DNA of 64,000 bases from Primula veris (Eukaryota; Streptophyta; Magnoliopsida; Ericales; Primulaceae): assembly GCA_963682055.1 (NCBI GenBank), contig OY821749.1, positions 25,117,631 to 25,181,630 of the forward strand, in the 5' to 3' direction. The notes beneath the pieces were generated by a model. The model worked only from the letters and a program-made list of their open reading frames with translations. It made no database searches and was not told the origin of the DNA. A program made the translations under genes and the position numbers. This document shows positions 12,968 to 27,100 of the stretch, one piece after another (the stretch's first letter is position 1; each line of letters opens with the position of its first letter).

Positions 12968-13083
12968 CTTATTATTTAATCTTTATGTAAAATTCCCTCA
13001 CCCAAGTCAGAGAAAAGATAATTCATGTGATCATGTCACACTGATCATCCTTTTTCGCCCCTAGGAATTCATCTAGTACTCCA

Positions 13084-13093
13084 TATATATAAA
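13084..13093 (+). promoter_or_regulatory. TATA box of the WI12-like gene
   Basis: TATATATAAA lies 105 bp before the ATG at 13189. The interval holds a plausible leader ending CCAAAAAATGG, with A at -3 and G at +4. Confidence 0.6.
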
Positions 13094-13188
13094 GGATACC
13101 ACACTCTATCTGGTCTTATATCAGACGAAGAAAAATTTACAATTTTCAACCGATCCTTCTACTAATCTTAATCCAAACATTCCAAAAA

Positions 13189-13626
13189 ATGGTCATCCAA
13201 AGCCCTAAACCATTAGAAAGCCACAATAAGGATATTGTCAAGACTTTTTACAAAGCCTTAACCGCAAGGGAAATTAAAAAAGTCGTCGTAATATTGGCAG
13301 CCGACTTGGAATGGTGGTTCCATGGGCCTCATAACTGCCACCACATGATGAAGCTATTAACCGGAGAAGCCTCGGGATTTAGGTTTGAGCCACGAAGCAT
13401 CTCAGTTCTTGACGATCGAGTGATTGTTGAAGGTTGGGAAGGTGCTAAGGCATATTGGGTTCATGTGTGGACTATGAAGGATGGGAAGATAGTCCAGTTT
13501 CGCGAGTATTTCAACACGTGGCTAACTGTGACTGAGTTGGTGGATCGTAGGAGTCCGACCAGGTGGCAAAGTCAGCCTCGCGATTTGGTAACTCGCTCCT
13601 TGCCTGGGCTCATCTTGGCCATTTGA
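13189..13626 (+). CDS. WI12: Wound-induced protein WI12/SAG20-like, NTF2-like fold
   Basis: Single exon, 145 residues. Residues about 12-125 form the WI12 domain, a small NTF2-like cone fold. Its family hallmarks are all present: an early KDIVKTFYKAL helix, LEWWFHGP near 42-49, HMM(K)LLTG, VIVEGWEG, YWVHVWT near 85-91, and the signature QFREYFNTWLTV. Members are small soluble proteins induced by wounding, jasmonate, pathogens and senescence (potato WUN1, ice plant WI12, Arabidopsis SAG20). The biochemical role is not established, and no catalytic residues are known. There is no signal peptide. The C-terminal SPTRWQSQPRDL...SLPGLILAI tail is also family-like, so the end is complete. A TATA box and a foldback element precede it. 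Confidence 0.92.
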   Translation: MVIQSPKPLESHNKDIVKTFYKALTAREIKKVVVILAADLEWWFHGPHNCHHMMKLLTGEASGFRFEPRSISVLDDRVIVEGWEGAKAYWVHVWTMKDGKIVQFREYFNTWLTVTELVDRRSPTRWQSQPRDLVTRSLPGLILAI

Positions 13627-15919
13627 AGTACCTGCACAAATATATCTAAAATGGAGTTACTTTGTCATTGATTTAGTGATTCTTTAGTTTCTAAGGTGAA
13701 ATGTTAAGTTTAGTTGTATGTCTCGATCGAAGGCTATTTTAGTTTCGCATTTTTTTTTGTTGTGAAATATTGAGAGAGAAGTAACGAGAAAACAACTGCG
13801 TTATTTACTACTACACACATTTTACAATCACTTTACTATAGTTTTTTGGATGAAAAGCTATAGACACGACTATTTTCTGGGGTATAGAGTTAATTACCAT
13901 GATGAAAAACTTTAAGTAGATTATAAAAGGCAAAGCTTTTCAAAGGTAGTTCAATTGATGTTTCCACATGACATAATTTTTGGCCAAGAAACTTTAATTA
14001 AATGCCACTTGACGGCACAAACGATCATCATTTTTTTCGTTTGGCTTGACGATTTTGATTATTTATATCCTAGATCGGAAAGCTTTGTAATGCTGTGTAG
14101 TAATTGTTAATTTTGTTCAGAATCCGGAATTAGAATTGAGGACGGCAGATGTACATACATATATATATATATATATATATACTTTAATCATGTACGTAGT
14201 CTCTTGGATTTCGTTCCTCTACAAGTCTTCAAATTAACGACTTTTATCAGTCACAGATCAATTAATCGTAGACGAGTTGCATGGTGTTATAGCCGAAATG
14301 CCAAACATAGCAAAACCATACCCTTGAGTATTTAGCTTTTTAGTTTTATAAGATAAGTGAATCTAACTTTTTGTTGAATTTGTTAAATGTGATCGGAAGC
14401 GGGGAGGCGGACTTTCTATGCGGCAATAACTAGCGGCCGTAATAAATCTTAGCCGTTTATTTACACCAAAGGCCAATATACAATTATTGAATTATATATT
14501 AAGTGAGGTTATGTATTTAATAAAACATCCCCATCTCTCTCCTATATTTCTAAATTTTCATTTGCCAGTTAACTATCTCTCTTCCCAAATAAAAACATTA
14601 ATACTCCTTGATCACTTGAATATCAAATCATCATTCTAGTTAATTCCGAAACAATTCGTGCGAGACTATACCAAATCTAGCTGAGTCTATCGATTTTTTT
14701 AATTCGTATCAAGAAAAAAGAAACACTTTGAGATCAATCTTTCAGTGAAGTAAGCTTAGAGCCGAAAAAAGTTCTCGTGAGGGATAAAATCTGTATTCGT
14801 TTATTTGGTATTTAGTAATTTATTTGAGAAAAAATAGTTTAATGACCCCAACTAACATACATTAACAAAGTGGGGACTACTGACATTAACGATTGATGTA
14901 TCTAACTCTATATTTTTTTTCTAAAAGAATAAATTAGAAGGTAATGTCCACTAGCGTATGTCTTGTTCATTCTAAATTCGAGATTAGGTTCAACTCATCG
15001 TACTCCAGCAAACAAAAATCATTACTTTTTTTATTATTATACAAGGTAATTCACAAAAGATCGTTATGGTGAACCAAAGAAAAAAATTCACTTGGCATAC
15101 CTTTTTATTGGGAATTAAAACATGAATGTTTCAAATTTCAACATCTGTGTCAAGATAGATATTCATTTACTCTCGAATGCTATCGTTGGAAAAAAACTTA
15201 TGAAATAACAAAAGAAAATTATAAAATAACTTAGAAAAAAACAATGTTAATTTTTTGACAATTGCTCAGTTAGCAATTTGTAAATAGTAACTTACAGGGA
15301 TTATATAAAATCTTTAATCTTATTTATAAACAAACAATAGTTACTAAACATCACATGTTTTACTTAGTTTTTAGTTATTTATTGCACCAAATTTTTATTT
15401 TTGATCAATTAAATGTTAAATTTATGAGAAACTCAAGAATTTGTGTGTAATAACCCACCTCTCCCGGAAATGAATTATATATATAATATGATAGTTGTTA
15501 AATACTTAAAAGTACATATATATATCTTTAACCTATAGTATAAGTCTATAAGATTGTAGAACGAGATGCACACACAACATGCATGCAGTATCTTTCATGC
15601 ATGGAAATGAAATCTGTACGTAACCGCTGATCTCCGACGAAAAATCCAAAAAGTAAAAATTAACGAAGACAAAGTGATATTTATTAATTAGTTAAGAAGT
15701 AACGGTTTCAACATTAATTCAGTGAAAGTGATGGAAAATGATTGACTTTCACGTTGATTGTACCCCTTGCAAAACCTCAATTTTGTATTAATTGCTTCAT
15801 GTTTATATCTGGTTCCACGGTGAATATATATAGTATAGTTTTATCAGTAACTAATTAACTACGTATCAAATATACAATTTCACATTCATACATAATTATT
15901 ATTTGACTAAACCAACAGC

Positions 15920-15991
<72 letters not shown>

Positions 15992-17830
15992 CCAATTTCA
16001 TTCTAAAAAGAAGAAAATACGACCACCTACGTAAAAGACTTTCCAGTTTCACTAAAAGAGAATTTTCAGTATTTTACACGTACGTAATTAATCATAGAAT
16101 TTATGGAAACCGTTGAACATCAACCCTATGCTCTAAAATAAATGTAAACACATATATGTACGTTTTTTAAAACTATTGATTAAGTGGGTGTCGTTAAACT
16201 TTAGCAACATTTTAGCGACAAAATTAGTTGTCATTACGTTATTAAAACTTAGCGACACTCAATTTACTAACAATTTTAAAAAAATTGTATCTCGCTATCC
16301 CGACATTTTCATTGTCGTGATGGAATCATCAAACATTTTCTTTTTGAGTCAAGTATAAAATCCTCGATAGTTATCCCATTTTTTATTTTGAGTAGTACAA
16401 AACCATTAATTACCGCAAAAAACTTTAAGTGATTATGAATGTAAATACAGACTAATTTTACATTCTTCTCTCAAATAAGATACATTCAGAAACTTAAGTA
16501 CTGGCTCAAATATTACCTAGTTTTATTTGATTTTTGAGTGGTAGCTAGATCACGAGAATTTGAATGACATATTGGTAAGGGGAAAAGCATGAGTACAAAT
16601 CTCTTGCCTCCTGATCTGTATTTCATTTCGTGTATCGTTAGTTATTTTCGCTTAAATTTTAAAATTTTAAAAATTTTGTGTGTATTTATAAACGGTTACG
16701 ATGTATATTCTACACATATTTAATCATATTGAGACATATTGTTGACGTGTATATTTGTTTTAAGAATTTTATATATAATTTACACTAGTTCTTAATTAAT
16801 TTCAAAACAAAACATATTTGAATTATTCGTAAGAAAAAAATTATTGGAATGTATTCATACATGTCTAATTGGAATACAAATCTTCTACCCCTTTCCGTAC
16901 CCCATGTTTATTTTATCCAAAAATTTGTTCTAAAAAATTTGAAAAAATTTGAACAATTACTATAATACATGTATCAATATATTTCAATAATTATTTTTCA
17001 AAGAAAATTCACATGCAATTTATTTTGGAATAAATGTATAAATTAGTGTAAATTAAACATCAAATCTTGAAAAAATTATCTAAAATAATATTATGTCCAA
17101 ATGTTTTAAAATTTGAATATAATATAATTTAAAAGCTTATAAACTTGCGGAACAAGTTATAAAATTTTAAAATTTGATTGAAAATAAGCAAATAGGTACG
17201 GAAGGGGGTAGACAATAGAGGGTATAAAATTTGGACTCGTCTAATTGTGATTGTAGTATTTCTTAAAAAAATTGTAATCAACTATTTTGGTTTTAAAAAT
17301 CGATAGGGGCACGAAATTAGGTATAAACTATATGATAAAAGATTTGGACTCGAAAATCATGATTTGGTTAAAAAAGTTTAGCTTTTGTTTTCAAATGATA
17401 AATAGGGTAACTTATTAAATATTGTTTAATGACTTATATTTATGGAAGATATAATTTAGGTTATTTTGGAAATAACTCTGATATGATTTAATATTGTGTG
17501 ATTATAAATGGAACTTCGGTTTGCATTTAATGTATCGAATATGGAATGATATTAACTTCCAAAATGATACCCCCGGGCATTGTTAAAGCCAAATTCGTGT
17601 GGGTTTCGGTTTTCTGTGGCATGTTTCTTTCAGAAATTAGAACTAAACGTGAGATTAAAACAAATGTACAATAAGACCATATATTTGCTGCAGGATTTTG
17701 TGCAAACATATACTATTATTGTAAAGGATCTATCGAATCGATCAACATCTAGAGCTTGCTTGGATACAGCTAAGGACTTCCATAGAAAAAAAAATTACTA
17801 AAATGAAAAATGTTTTAAGAAAAATTTATA
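13627..17830. other. Intergenic region, no gene recognised
   Basis: AT-rich DNA with (AT)n tracts at about 14157-14180 and 15922-15989. At about 16180-16335 there is a block rich in TTAGCGACA and GTCGTGA-type words that resembles subterminal repeats of CACTA elements but has no clear ends. Nothing else was recognised. Confidence 0.55.
15922..15989. repeat. (AT)34 microsatellite
   Basis: An uninterrupted AT dinucleotide run of about 68 bp, the longest in the window. Length is likely polymorphic. Confidence 0.92.
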
Positions 17831-18006
17831 CCCCCTCGGTCCCTATATAATTGATAGGTCGACCTAAACTACAAATGTAAATATATCATATCAAAGTTGT
17901 CGGAACGAAAATTTATAATATTTAGTTGTTTCGGTGATATTGATAAAAAAAAATTGCAAATCAAAGTTGCCTAGTTTTATAATGATCAGTTATATAGAGA
18001 CAGAAG
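17831..18006. mobile_element. Stowaway-like MITE (Tc1/mariner type)
   Basis: The left end CCCCCTCGGTCCCTATATAA and the right end TTATATAGAGACAGAAG are inverted relatives of the Stowaway consensus CTCCCTCCGTCCC. It is flanked by TA on both sides (17829-17830, 18007-18008) and is 176 bp long. Confidence 0.72.
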
Positions 18007-18008
18007 TA

Positions 18009-19038
18009 ATAGTAATTAACCGGTGGAACTTTCAATACCATGCATGCAATTATCCTACCAATGTTATTAAGTACGAGTAATATTTAACCAATTTCATTTG
18101 AACTTGCGTTTCTATCGTATACAATAGCTAGCAAATACCGTCCTACCTCCTTCATGAGTATGTTATTAAACCAATTTCACTTTTCAATTACAGTAACATG
18201 CGTTCTCTTTACCCAATGTGCCAATACAGTAATACTTCCTAGATGATACACCAAATGGTCATGGCCGGTCTGGTCATAAGGTAAATAAGACTATTAAGTT
18301 AGGCACCGGTCTCTGAATATGCACGAATTTTTTTTAAAAAAAGTATTTTTTTATTTTTTTTTGCAGAAAGTGGTCATTTTTATGTTGTGATACAATACAC
18401 GAAGAACCTACATTATTTTATGGTCTATTTTGTGCAATGTAAAAGACAATACCTCGTTTAAACATCTAAATTCATATTTTGTAATTTTACTAGGAATTTT
18501 TTTAAAATCACGATATGAATTTTTTCAAATAAAGTTAAAAAAACGCCTAATTTTTTTTCTGTCTTAAGTGTAAAAAGTCACCGAACCGGCACTGCAAATG
18601 GTTCACATCCATTTCTGAAAAGAGCTAATTCAATCAATCAAGCAGATGAGATATCTTGGAGATCATTTCTCTAGCTGATACGAAAATAATGTATTGCAGC
18701 TGAAATTATATAAAGCTTTAACATGCTGACAGGAGATAAAGAAGTCTAAACAATAAAGTGCACTTGGGCTTGGGAATAACAAAGATATATATAGTCCAGT
18801 GCTTATACAGGTCCTCGTACACTTTTGCAACTGAACATTTTTGTCTGAGTAGAGCTTTAATTTTCAAAGAACTTCTTCTTTTTTGCAACAAAGAAAAGGT
18901 TGCTTATTACTCCATATAAGAAGTAAAACATCTGATATATAGGGAAGACAGGAGCAAAAATCCAATAAACGACGCGAGATTCATCAAAAGCAACAGATGA
19001 TTTTCGATTCACAATAATAGGAAGTCGATCACAGTCAT
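18009..19038. other. 3' flank of the D-Ala-D-Ala ligase gene
   Basis: This lies between the Stowaway element and the stop codon of the minus-strand ligase gene. The part nearest 19038 should hold the 3' untranslated region. I saw no other gene and did not fix a polyadenylation site. Confidence 0.5.
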
Positions 19039-22000
19039 CTAAGATGCCAGATCAAGCAGATTGCGAAAGAATTGATGAGGATATATTGGAGGTTGCTCAG
19101 CCAATGCCTGGGGGGTTAAAACATAAAAATAATTAAAAATAGATATCCACAACATTAGCCGCCACACGCTTCTTTAAAATTCACATCAATTTAATTATTT
19201 CACAGGTTTTTGCTAATTTCAACCTTATAACCAGAAGCTTGTTTGATACTCATACAAGCAGATAGTGATAAACGATCTAAAATCAGTTGGATATTCATGT
19301 TGAATATCTTAGTACATTTGCTGTCCCATTCGAATTCATACGTCAAATTTGTTCTCTTGATGATACAAATGCAGTTTAAGTAAGAATGAAGCTATCATTA
19401 CCTGATGTATCAGGACAGTAGAAGGTGTCATTCCAGGCACAGTGTTAACCTCAATTATCAATACCTGCATAGATACAGCCACCGTTAGTAAAAGAAATTT
19501 TCAACAAGTGCACATAAACACAGTACTAGAACCAACCCCAGGGAAAGAAGGGACGGATGGAGCATTTACTAACTCTCTCTGCATACGACTGCATATAGTC
19601 GGAACTCAGAAGAAAAGGGCAGAATTCGGGGAGATGTAATTTTAGTACCTTGCATGTCTCAGTAAAGTGGATAGATCTAAATCTGTACTTTTTTTCCATT
19701 TATTTACATTTCACAAAGTTAGGTTGTCAAATCAATTCACTAAAATTAGGTCTTTATTACGAAAATAAACCTCTGCGAGATTAGGGAAAAAGAGAAAGTG
19801 AGATAGATGAAATAACAATACATATTCGCACTTCTAGATATAGATTTTTCAGGAGTAATGGTTAAGTCTCCAAGACATGGTGATACGTCCGACATCCGCA
19901 CATGCGGTTGGAAAAGATTTTACAATTTTTCTGCACCATAATCATCGGAAGTTACGATCCATAAAGTGTCCAACAGATGAAGTATCCTTGACAGCAAGTC
20001 AATTTCACGTGCTCTATTTTTTCAATTGTTATATAAGCAAATAGGTACATTGAAAGCCAATTCTTGACAAAATTTAAACCCATTAGACATGTCCCCACTT
20101 TTTTGAAACTATAACATCAACTGCATATACTTGTTTAAACTTCAAAAAATTACCAGTTCAAAGGAATACCAAGTCAAACAAGACACTCAATGAAAATGAT
20201 GCTACACTGGTATTGGAACTACAGTTATAAGCATATGACAAAATTGACGATGATATAGAAACCCCAGTTAAAAAATACCAAGAACAAGTCATTTTAATCC
20301 TATTTAGCTACAAGCAGGCGCATACTATCATGCGAGAAGATAGAACAGAGTATTATTAGCAAAGGTTTGAGGTTGCTTTTTAAAACATATTCGCAATACA
20401 ACTAAACAAAATACATGATAAAAGTGGAACTACTTTCTAGAAGGGTTAGTAAAATGTAAGTACGGTTTTGTCATAGAGACTGTAATTTAAGAGGAAAGTA
20501 AAAACTATAACTAATAACAGAAACATGAGGCAAAGACACAAGCATACCTCTCCAGTGTCGACATTTACAAAAGCATCAATTCTTGAGAAGCCTTCCAATT
20601 GCAGAGTGTTTGCTATGAGTTCTATGTGTTTTTTACAATTTGCCAGAGAATCATTGCTGATACAAAGAAGGGAAGATAACACTGGAGAGTTAGAAATGGA
20701 CACAGACATAATCTTGTACATAAAAAAAAGGATGAATTTATTTTATTAATATGGAAAAATTTCAACCTAAAAAAGAAGCATATTACTCTGGACTCTCCTC
20801 ATCCCCCGCCCTCTCCCCCTCACTGCATGTAAGAAAAGCTATGGCCCGACTTTCGGCAGACAGTGGTTCTTAAGTCCTAATCTCACTACACTGACTAGTT
20901 AAATTAACAGCTAGTGCTAAGACATACCATCCTAAGTTTGCTATTTCACACTTCAAGAAGAAATTTGCATTTTTCTTTTCTTGGTAGCACTAGTAATCTA
21001 GAGCTTTAAGCTGCTTACAATATATGATTGAAGAAGGTTTATCTACACTTCCAATGAAAGTAGAAGAGAAGCTGAACCATATAAGTATTGCAGCTTGTTA
21101 ACATAATGTCTAAATTGCAGGGGGGAAAAATGACAGACCTGACAATTGATATTGGTGGTGGAGTCAGGTTAATACCGGTTCCTCCTGCCAAGTCAATGCA
21201 AAAGGAGCAAGATAAAAGAGAGTTCCTTTTCGAGACAGCAAGACAATAACTAATGAATGTAATGCAAGTCTTTTAGTACCAGTAATTGAAAAGATTGTAC
21301 CTTGAAATTTTTCCTCAAGAGACAAAATATCTCCACTCTCCTTGACGGTAATACTAGGAGTTAGCGACTGCATAGACCCATGCTTTCCTACTACACCAAC
21401 AGTAATTTCCACCCATCTACTCTTTCCTTTCCATATAAGGTCACGTCCTTTATCGCCGTTGGATTTGGACGAGAAGATTATATCATCAGTCTCAATAAAT
21501 GGTTCAAATATTAATCTTTCCGGTGGAGGATTTGGCATCTCAATCATTCCATGTGCCTGCATATTATAAAGAAAAACATTTAAGTCTTGCTGCTTTCAAG
21601 TATTTAAGTACAAGTTATCTATTCCTTCATTCAGTTAGAATATGTAAATGAAAAGTTAGTACTTGGACATCTTTGATTTAAATATTTAATAACTAAAACT
21701 ATTAATTAAATTGAAATTGTAGACATGGTTGCATGAAAAAGAATAGAAGCTTTCTCATGTAAATAAATACGTTAAGATGGTATCTGATGTGTCAGAAACA
21801 GAACATATACACAAAAAGAAAATAAATTGCCACATGTGAGATAACATGGAAAAGAAATGAGAAGGTCCACACCCTTGAGAAACTATTTGGGGGAATCCTA
21901 AGAAGACAATCCTTCAATGCATTCGCATACACCTCGAGGTCTTCTGAACAACTGCATGAACAGAACAGAAAAGAAAATTGTTTCATGAAAATAATTCTCA

Positions 22001-24136
22001 CGCTTAGAAGGTAGAGAACATGAAGTTAACGAAGTTTACTCAAATATATCCTACGTGAAATTGAATGGCAAAGACCTACCACAATCTTGCAACTCCAGTT
22101 GAGCATCCATCCCTAGCAGGCTTTACACATAATGTTTCACACCTTAGCTTTGAGGTCACTTCCTGCCAAATGTTAGCTATAGAAAAATTTAACAGGTCTT
22201 CTTTACTACGGACATCTTTGTTTATTGTCAGAACTCCAGAATCTGCAAGCTAAGTTAGAGAAATTTGCAAATAAAAATATTAGATCGGCTGAAAAATAAT
22301 CTTGACTTGTCAGGGTACTGTGTATATGAGTATATCTGAAGGGATTGTGTCATTTCTATTCGGAGTTGACCATCAGATCCTATTGCATACCAGTACAGCA
22401 AGATAAAACACCAATCCACACACCAGAGAAGTACTGTATACTATATAATGATAAATGACATGATCTACGTGTGTGCATAAACACAATATTTTGATTTACG
22501 TACATGGTCAAGTGCAAGAGATGTCGCAACTTTGTCCATGCATGTTTTAGAAGCCATTACACCAGGACCTTCGATTTCCAAAACAAAGTTTTAATAAGGT
22601 TATATGTATATATTAAATTACATAATCGTGAACACTTTGCATGGATGAGATAGGAAAAAATCAATGTGTTACCTGTATGAGGAACTCCTTCCTTCTCTAG
22701 TAAAGATTGCAGGGTGCCATCTTCACCAATGCCTCCATGTACTTTAAATGACATTGCAAAGGTTACTTTAACTGACAGTGTGCCATCTAGGGTATAAAAG
22801 AATGGGAAAAAGGGTGTAGTTATTTGAATGAACCTGCAATAAATACTTCCGCATTGACTTCCTTAGCGTTTTGGATCCACTTTTCAAGAGTAAATTCGAC
22901 AGGTGGTTCATCGGAAATATCAAATCCCTTAAACCAATTGTGCTGATTTAGACCATCCATAATATCATCCATCACTTGCTTACGTAGACGAGACGTAAAT
23001 GCTGCTCGAGAAGGTTCCATAGCCTCTATGCATGCATCAAGAACCTCTTCTGTTGTATGCCTTAGCACAATAGAGTACCTGCAAACAAAATGAAATATTT
23101 CTCTACAGTGAGCAATAGTGTAAACAAAAATGGCGAGTGATTTACAGATATTTTAACCTTTTCAGGGACAATAAAATGTAAACTTTATATTCAAATTATG
23201 ACGTTTGCACTTACGGTAAGGACCAAACTTTCCTGGATCTTGCATCTATTTTATTGTCGTCAAATTCTGCAGGCGCAAGCAAACACGGTGTTACCTCGAG
23301 CTGCAGTCATGAAAATTTAGCATTTCAATTAGAATCATGCGTAAAAATATTCATTTTCATTTCTGAATGAACAACATAAATGGATGAACTATCAAACAAA
23401 AAATTCCTCAGAAGATAATTTCTACATTTGGTGAATAAAACATATACGATACTAGCATGGAAGGATCATATAGAAACTCGAGAAATAGCAGCTCTTGAGA
23501 AAAGATTCCGACTTAAGAACAATTAAAAGTAAAGGATATACAACTTACAACGTCACTTAATAATTTGCAAATAAAAAGAAAATCGTCTACACAATGGAAC
23601 AAAAGATAAATGAGCTACGAGAAACTGATAAAGGATCATGGTAACTAGTAAATCGAAACGGAACCATGTTTTGAAATTTCATTTAACTCATACGCATAAA
23701 ATGCATACAAAAAGTTCAAGATAGAGATATAAAAATCAAACTTACAATGTCACTTAATACTTTGCAAATAAAAAAAAACGTCTACACAATGGGACAAGAT
23801 AAATAAGTAAAGACAAACTGATAAACAATCGCTGAACAAGTTTTGTTAAGAGCCTTCCTATAATTGAGTTCATAATTTTAGAGAGACACAAAAAAAGTCA
23901 ATACTCACATCATCGAAAGCTTGCAAATTAAGCCAAACATTAGTTCCACTCATTAAAGAAACTTGTCGTTCAGAAGAGTCTCCACCGAAAATTACAAAAG
24001 CTTTTTGAACATTATCAACTGAAGACATTTTTAATTTTTCTGCAGTACTCGTATTATTGCATGAATCTATAGCCGGAAATCTCGAACACGCACGTCGGAT
24101 AATGGTTCGAAGGATGTTGGAATGAGAAAATCCAAC
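19039..24136 (-). other. DDL second ligase unit (exons 13-24, residues 440-933)
   Basis: The second copy restarts with VIFGGDSSERQVSLMSG (487-503). Then come AVHGGIGEDG (625-634), GPGVMASKTCMDK (649-661), the ATP-grasp segment CVKPARDGCSTGVARL with Lys713, and GGTGINLTPPP (839-849). The canonical motif EVNTVPGMTP holds metal ligands Glu895 and Asn897. All canonical Ddl motifs are intact, so this half is the likelier catalytic one. About 45 residues before it (445-480) look like a linker. Confidence 0.8.
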
Positions 24137-27100
24137 CTGAATAAGAAAATAAGATATTTTTTGACAGCTCAAATTGGCGTAGCAACAAATGGTCAGTACA
24201 AAGAAAAGTTAGAAGATTAAGAAAATAAATCCATTATAAAAAAATGAGAGGTCAAATTGGGATTACGAAGAATTATAGAATGAACTTCTAGTACCTTTGA
24301 TGCTTGTTGAAATAAGAAGCTGGTTTGCTCCATTCCACTAATCTGGAGAAACATACGAATAAAATTAAGAATACATTGCATCTAAAACTGCTATAATGTC
24401 GTATACAAAGAGACTCTAGACCAACTTACCAAATTAATATCAGTAAATAGTATACTACCCGATTCAGTTCTCCCAAACTTATTATCTTCATTAGACGATA
24501 TACAAGAAGAATTTGGAAGATACCAACCATCAATTCGAGCAAAATCACGTAGACCAAGTTGTTTAAACAAGAAAGATGCTCCCTCACGGATTGTTTGAAT
24601 CACACCAAGAGGAAAACGAGGTGGAGTATGGTATGCGACCTGTTAAAGGCGTGTGTATAGTAGAAACAGAAAATGAATAACAGCAAAGTGAAAAATATCC
24701 GAAATGGTGGGGACTTGCTAAACTTTATTAAAAATAATTGTTACTGATGAGTGATGATATGTGAGAATAATCATCATGCACCTTAATCAACAAAAAGTAA
24801 ACATATAATGCCACATGTTTTCTTACCTGCTGTGTCGGAAGATATTTTCGACGATAATTGAAAATAGCATCTTTTTCACCTAGGTCAGTACTCCCATGGA
24901 ATTGAAGTTCAACCTGTTCATGAATCAGTAATATTAGACATAAGGCCCCCACAGCCCCGAATTAATGACAGAAAAAACTAAATGGCATGGCTAGTTGGAA
25001 TGATGAGACAAGAAAATAGAATGTCCCTACAAATAGTGACTCTAGATTTCATATGCAGCATAAGCTTTACTTCTATATAGATGTTTTCACATGTACAGGG
25101 TGACTGATGGAATTATTCAAATCTTTTTGATAAGGAACTCGGAATGGAGACCACTTGCCTTCAAACAATGTTATCATATAAATCCAAAAGTTGTCATTTT
25201 CAAATTCTTTTGTCATGTATGGCCAAACTGAAAACTCTTCAGCATGACAACTTAACATTTCTAACAGAACAAAGAATATACCAGAATTTTTATATTGATG
25301 CTAATGATATCAAGATTTCATTCTAAAAAACACGCCCACAGTGACAAATTGTATCCTAAACTCCACTTGTCTGATTCTACTACTAATCAAGTCTCTTTAA
25401 AAGAAGGGTCAAATTCAATCATAATCTTCATAGAAGACATTTATCATATTGACAGTTACATATTAATAGCATCACATGGACATTCATGTAATTTCTGTCT
25501 TTTTAGACACCACCTCGAGAAAAAAATTATGCAACATAAAAACAGATGTTGGTAGAATGTAGTTTAGATGATAATGTTTACATCCAGAAAAAAAATTACT
25601 TGTGAAAACAGGACGAATCTTGTAAAAGAAAGAAAAGTCAAACGATCTAGAAACATTAGTAACATTTTTTTTCTTACTTGTGATTATGACCAAGTTAAAT
25701 AAGTCCTAGGTGTATATCTTTTGAAAACACAGCATTATCCTGTTGTTGAATTTTGGTAGTTCACTACGTTGTCCTTGTTGTTTATTAAAGGTATTTATGG
25801 CACTCTAAAGCAGAAGATAACATTGACCTCAGAAAATTAAGAACAGTAATTTATGCTATACCAAAAAGATACCTCGAAAGATTGTAATGATTTACCTCTG
25901 TTGGCAATAGTACCACAGGCTGGCAATCAAATCCAGAACCTACATCAAGAACAATAGCAGTAAACTCACTCCCTCCTTCAAGGAAAAGTTCAACTATAAT
26001 TTTGTCATCTATGCCCTGTCAAGAAGCAGACATAAATAAGTAACAAATATATGTTTTCCCCTTTGGAAAGCCAAGACACTGGAGGGTTTAAAGCTTTTTT
26101 GTTTTCAAAATTATAAGTAACGTGTATATGTTTCGCCCCCACGCTGGAGGGTGGAAAGTGAATTGAAGTGGAAAATGCCAAGGATAAAGAAATGTTAACC
26201 TCGGTTATAATCTCTTTTGTTTTCTCAAGAGTATCAGTAACACCGTATGCAACTGTAACTCCAATGCTTGACCCTGCCTTCGTTGGTTTTACCTGCAACC
26301 ATGTAACTAGTGTACATTTAGCTACAGCATAACAAGACTTCCAGTGTCATAAGATTAATGCTATAAAAATGAGTGCAGTGATAGCCCCTTACTACAACTT
26401 TGCCCGAATTAGTATCCAGCTGATTTTCCAAAAACCACTCAAACAAACCAGATTCATCCAACTCATCTCCCTACATCAAGTTTCACAAATATACTACAAA
26501 TATAACCATGTGAAGAAAATCTCAGAAAACCTCAGTCAATTACATTACCATTCTTTGAATACTGAATGATGAAGAGGTGCACGTACAATGCTGATAAATA
26601 CGGAAAGAACCACAATTTTTTTTTTACTAATAGCTTAGATTGATTGAAATAGTACCTGCAGAACGAAATTAGGCACCGTCATGAATCCTTGTCTGCTGAG
26701 CTCTAAGGAGGCGTCATACTGCCGATAAAATTAAAAGAAATTATTAAGATTACATTACAGTGAATGCAGGAAATGGAAGCATCACTTTGAAACGGTAATG
26801 CACTAGTGTTGCTTGGTTTGCCCTTTTATCTCCTTCTTTGGGACTTCGTTTTAATCTTGCCCACAAGTGAGGGGAAGTGTTGACTTTGTATTTGTCGCAC
26901 ATCAACTAGATATTCGTTTACCTTTTGATTTAAAGTGTGCCCTCCTTAAATTGGTGAGAAGTTAAAGAAATCCAACGAGTACTTGAGACCATAAGCAAAG
27001 AAAAATATCAGACTTAGCTCTAACTATATTTTATGTGGATGGAGAAATTTATAGCCCTTGATGTCAAAGAAGAATATTATTGTATTGCCTTTCAGAAAGA

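Noticed and set aside
20446..20749. Opposing open frames around 20.5-20.7 kb
   Set aside because: The minus-strand one is real only as exon 22 of DDL (20548-20656). The plus-strand frame is its shadow.
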